The notes below the pieces were generated by a model, which saw only the letters and a program-made list of their open reading frames with translations, was not told the origin of the DNA and did no database searches. Shown one piece after another: positions 62,348-64,000 of a stretch of 64,000 nucleotides of DNA. Each line of letters starts with the position of its first letter. The first letter of the stretch is position 1. Made by a program: the position numbers and the translations under genes. This stretch comes from Undaria pinnatifida (lineage: Eukaryota > Sar > Phaeophyceae > Laminariales > Alariaceae): the NCBI GenBank assembly GCA_012845835.1, contig JABAKD010000003.1, forward strand, positions 2,476,212 through 2,540,211, in the 5' to 3' direction.

Positions 62348-64000
62348 GTGAGATTGTGGGATAACAGTTCTGATGCGTGCTATAATAGGATCGGGAGGGG
62401 GGGCGTACTCATTTGTTGCTTGCCTTAGTCATTTGACCATTGACCACGCATCCCATTCGAGAAGGAACACCGTTCCTACTCGTGATGGAGACGACACCTC
62501 CAACATTTGGGCACTCAATACGTTTCTCCCTTACATAACATATTTTTTGTTTACGTTTCTTCCTTACATTACATTTTTTTTGTATCTGCTCAGCTGATCT
62601 TCCTGCTTAGCCGTCTGTGGCCACCACCTGTCTCCTAGGATAATGATCGCTTTCTTGCTGCTATCTCATGTACCAAAATTCTCCATGACACACCCGTCTA
62701 TGTTCCTCATATCTTCCAACACATTTCATTCCATTCATCCTTGTACAGTTCACATTCTCCCACTCTATGGGTTTTACCCTCGTCTGCGCTGAAACAAGGA
62801 CAGCTCTGTGCGCCTACTTGCTCCTCCACCCGACTACTGGTATACCTGTTCTTCTGGCAGGCCCAGGTCCCCGACACGAAAACGCAGTTTCAGCGTTTTG
62901 CGCGTAGTCCATTGAGCCGTGCGAATGCGTTTTCATTCCTATCTATTATTTTGACCTCCAGTAGTTCTCTGCGATAACGGTGGTGCTTTTTGATAACTAT
63001 GTTTTAGATGTGTCAGCTGTGAGTTCGATAAATTCAAGGGTCGATGCTCATCTTTGCAAGCTGCGTTATACACCGGCCGCTCATTTCTACAGATTTGTAT
63101 TCTTTGAAGGTATGACTATTTCTATGGATTTGCCAGGGTGAACATTGACAAAACGAAATGTTATCAATAATAATGGTAGCAACTACAGTACTTCTTCCCA
63201 ATCTCGTAAGTTGTTATCATTTGTTGCGTCTTCTTGGTCTAAAAGTCAATCGCCCATGATACCCAATTTCGTTCAAAGAACAATCGTGCCTTAAGAATAA
63301 TGAGTGGGATAGAATGCATCGGTAGTAGCTAAAATGACAATATTTTGGGAAAGGAATTAGGAAATGGTTGGTAGATGGTCATAAGAGAGATACTACTGCT
63401 TTATGAGGGGATGGTCGATTTCTATCGGAGCGACATTCTTAGCTATATTGTCGGAGAGTAATCATAATAATGATAACTTGAAGGTAGGTTCCGTTGTATC
63501 CCTTAAGTCACAATATTGGTCTGATTGCAGCTTCGTTTGTTGCCAAAGTAAGTTTTTGGCCTTTCGATTATTTGAAAGAACTTTTGTGTTTTAACAAAAA
63601 CCTAAGAGGTAGTTTTCGTGGTATCATTCAAGTCACCATATTGGTCCGATTGCAAGTTTCATTTCGTTTTTGTTAGAAAGTCGCTTGTGGGTTTTTGGAC
63701 GAAATAGAGGTCCTCAAATGAGGAGCTCTCACATACCATTGGTACTTTGCTGGTGCGCCCCGACCGTAGTGGTGTTCGTTAAGAGCGCGGTTCGTGTCAA
63801 GAGAAGAAAGCGTTCATGCTGTGCGTGTTTTAGAAGTATGCCTGTTGTCTGGTTAGTGGTGGGGTCGAAACCGCAGGTGACATGGAGACCCTTGTTTCTG
63901 ACAGCAGCGACTGCAGCGGCTTCTGACAACGTTTGTCTTCACCGACCCTCTTCTCTCGGTCGGTACACGGCTGTGACATCCCGCCGGTCACTGCCCTATT
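62348..64000. other. SLC4 intron 10 (partial) or 3' region
   Basis: Follows the GTGAGA donor of exon 10. The expected next SLC4 segment (a GAGYHLDL-like motif) was not found, so the next exon lies beyond the window. Contents: one R2 copy (63003-63095), an AAGTCACAATATTGGTC / AAGTCACCATATTGGTC doublet (about 63505 and 63630) and no supported gene. Confidence 0.55.

Overview
The window looks like intron-rich, repeat-rich nuclear DNA from a photosynthetic stramenopile, most likely a brown alga. The evidence is three spliced, plastid-type genes. Two of them (hemC and the SLC4 gene) carry a hydrophobic leader ending in an Ala-(x)-Ala-Phe type motif, as in heterokont bipartite plastid presequences. 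Introns run from a few hundred bases to more than 6 kb and are packed with small non-autonomous transposons and tandem repeats. Species assignment is inference; the genes and splice joins are read from the sequence. Every internal exon-exon join proposed in the three genes keeps the reading frame and gives continuous family-like protein.

Layout. (1) 502-9796, minus strand: hydroxymethylbilane synthase (porphobilinogen deaminase), seven exons, with the C-terminal part cut off by the left edge. (2) 9797-22383: intergenic, with a 0.57-kb segmental duplication, a GGGTC-rich element, a tRNA-like SINE head, a cyclin-like fragment and an unrecognised coding-looking ORF. (3) 22384-about 41265, minus strand: a plastid lipid-associated (PAP/fibrillin) protein whose N-terminal part has three repeated EF-hand-like helical modules joined by acidic/Ala-rich linkers. 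(4) About 41266-46761: divergent intergenic region. (5) 46762-62347, plus strand, running off the right edge: an SLC4-family bicarbonate/anion transporter with an N-terminal plastid-type leader. Its 6.3-kb intron 7 holds a decayed tyrosine-recombinase (DIRS/Ngaro-like) retrotransposon on the minus strand (about 58.95 to 53.67 kb). That element's reverse transcriptase is split by a palindromic minisatellite, and its gag 3' end is folded into an inverted repeat.

The three genes cover tetrapyrrole synthesis, plastoglobule/thylakoid lipid structure and inorganic-carbon transport, all probably at the plastid. No operon-like logic is implied.

Most notable signal: in all three genes, introns carry local direct duplications that span an exon-intron boundary. 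Short pieces of an exon edge, with their splice donor or acceptor, are repeated one to five times within the adjacent intron, at about a dozen places. Some copies keep a usable-looking splice site and others have lost it. This may be a route to cryptic or alternative exons and intron growth.
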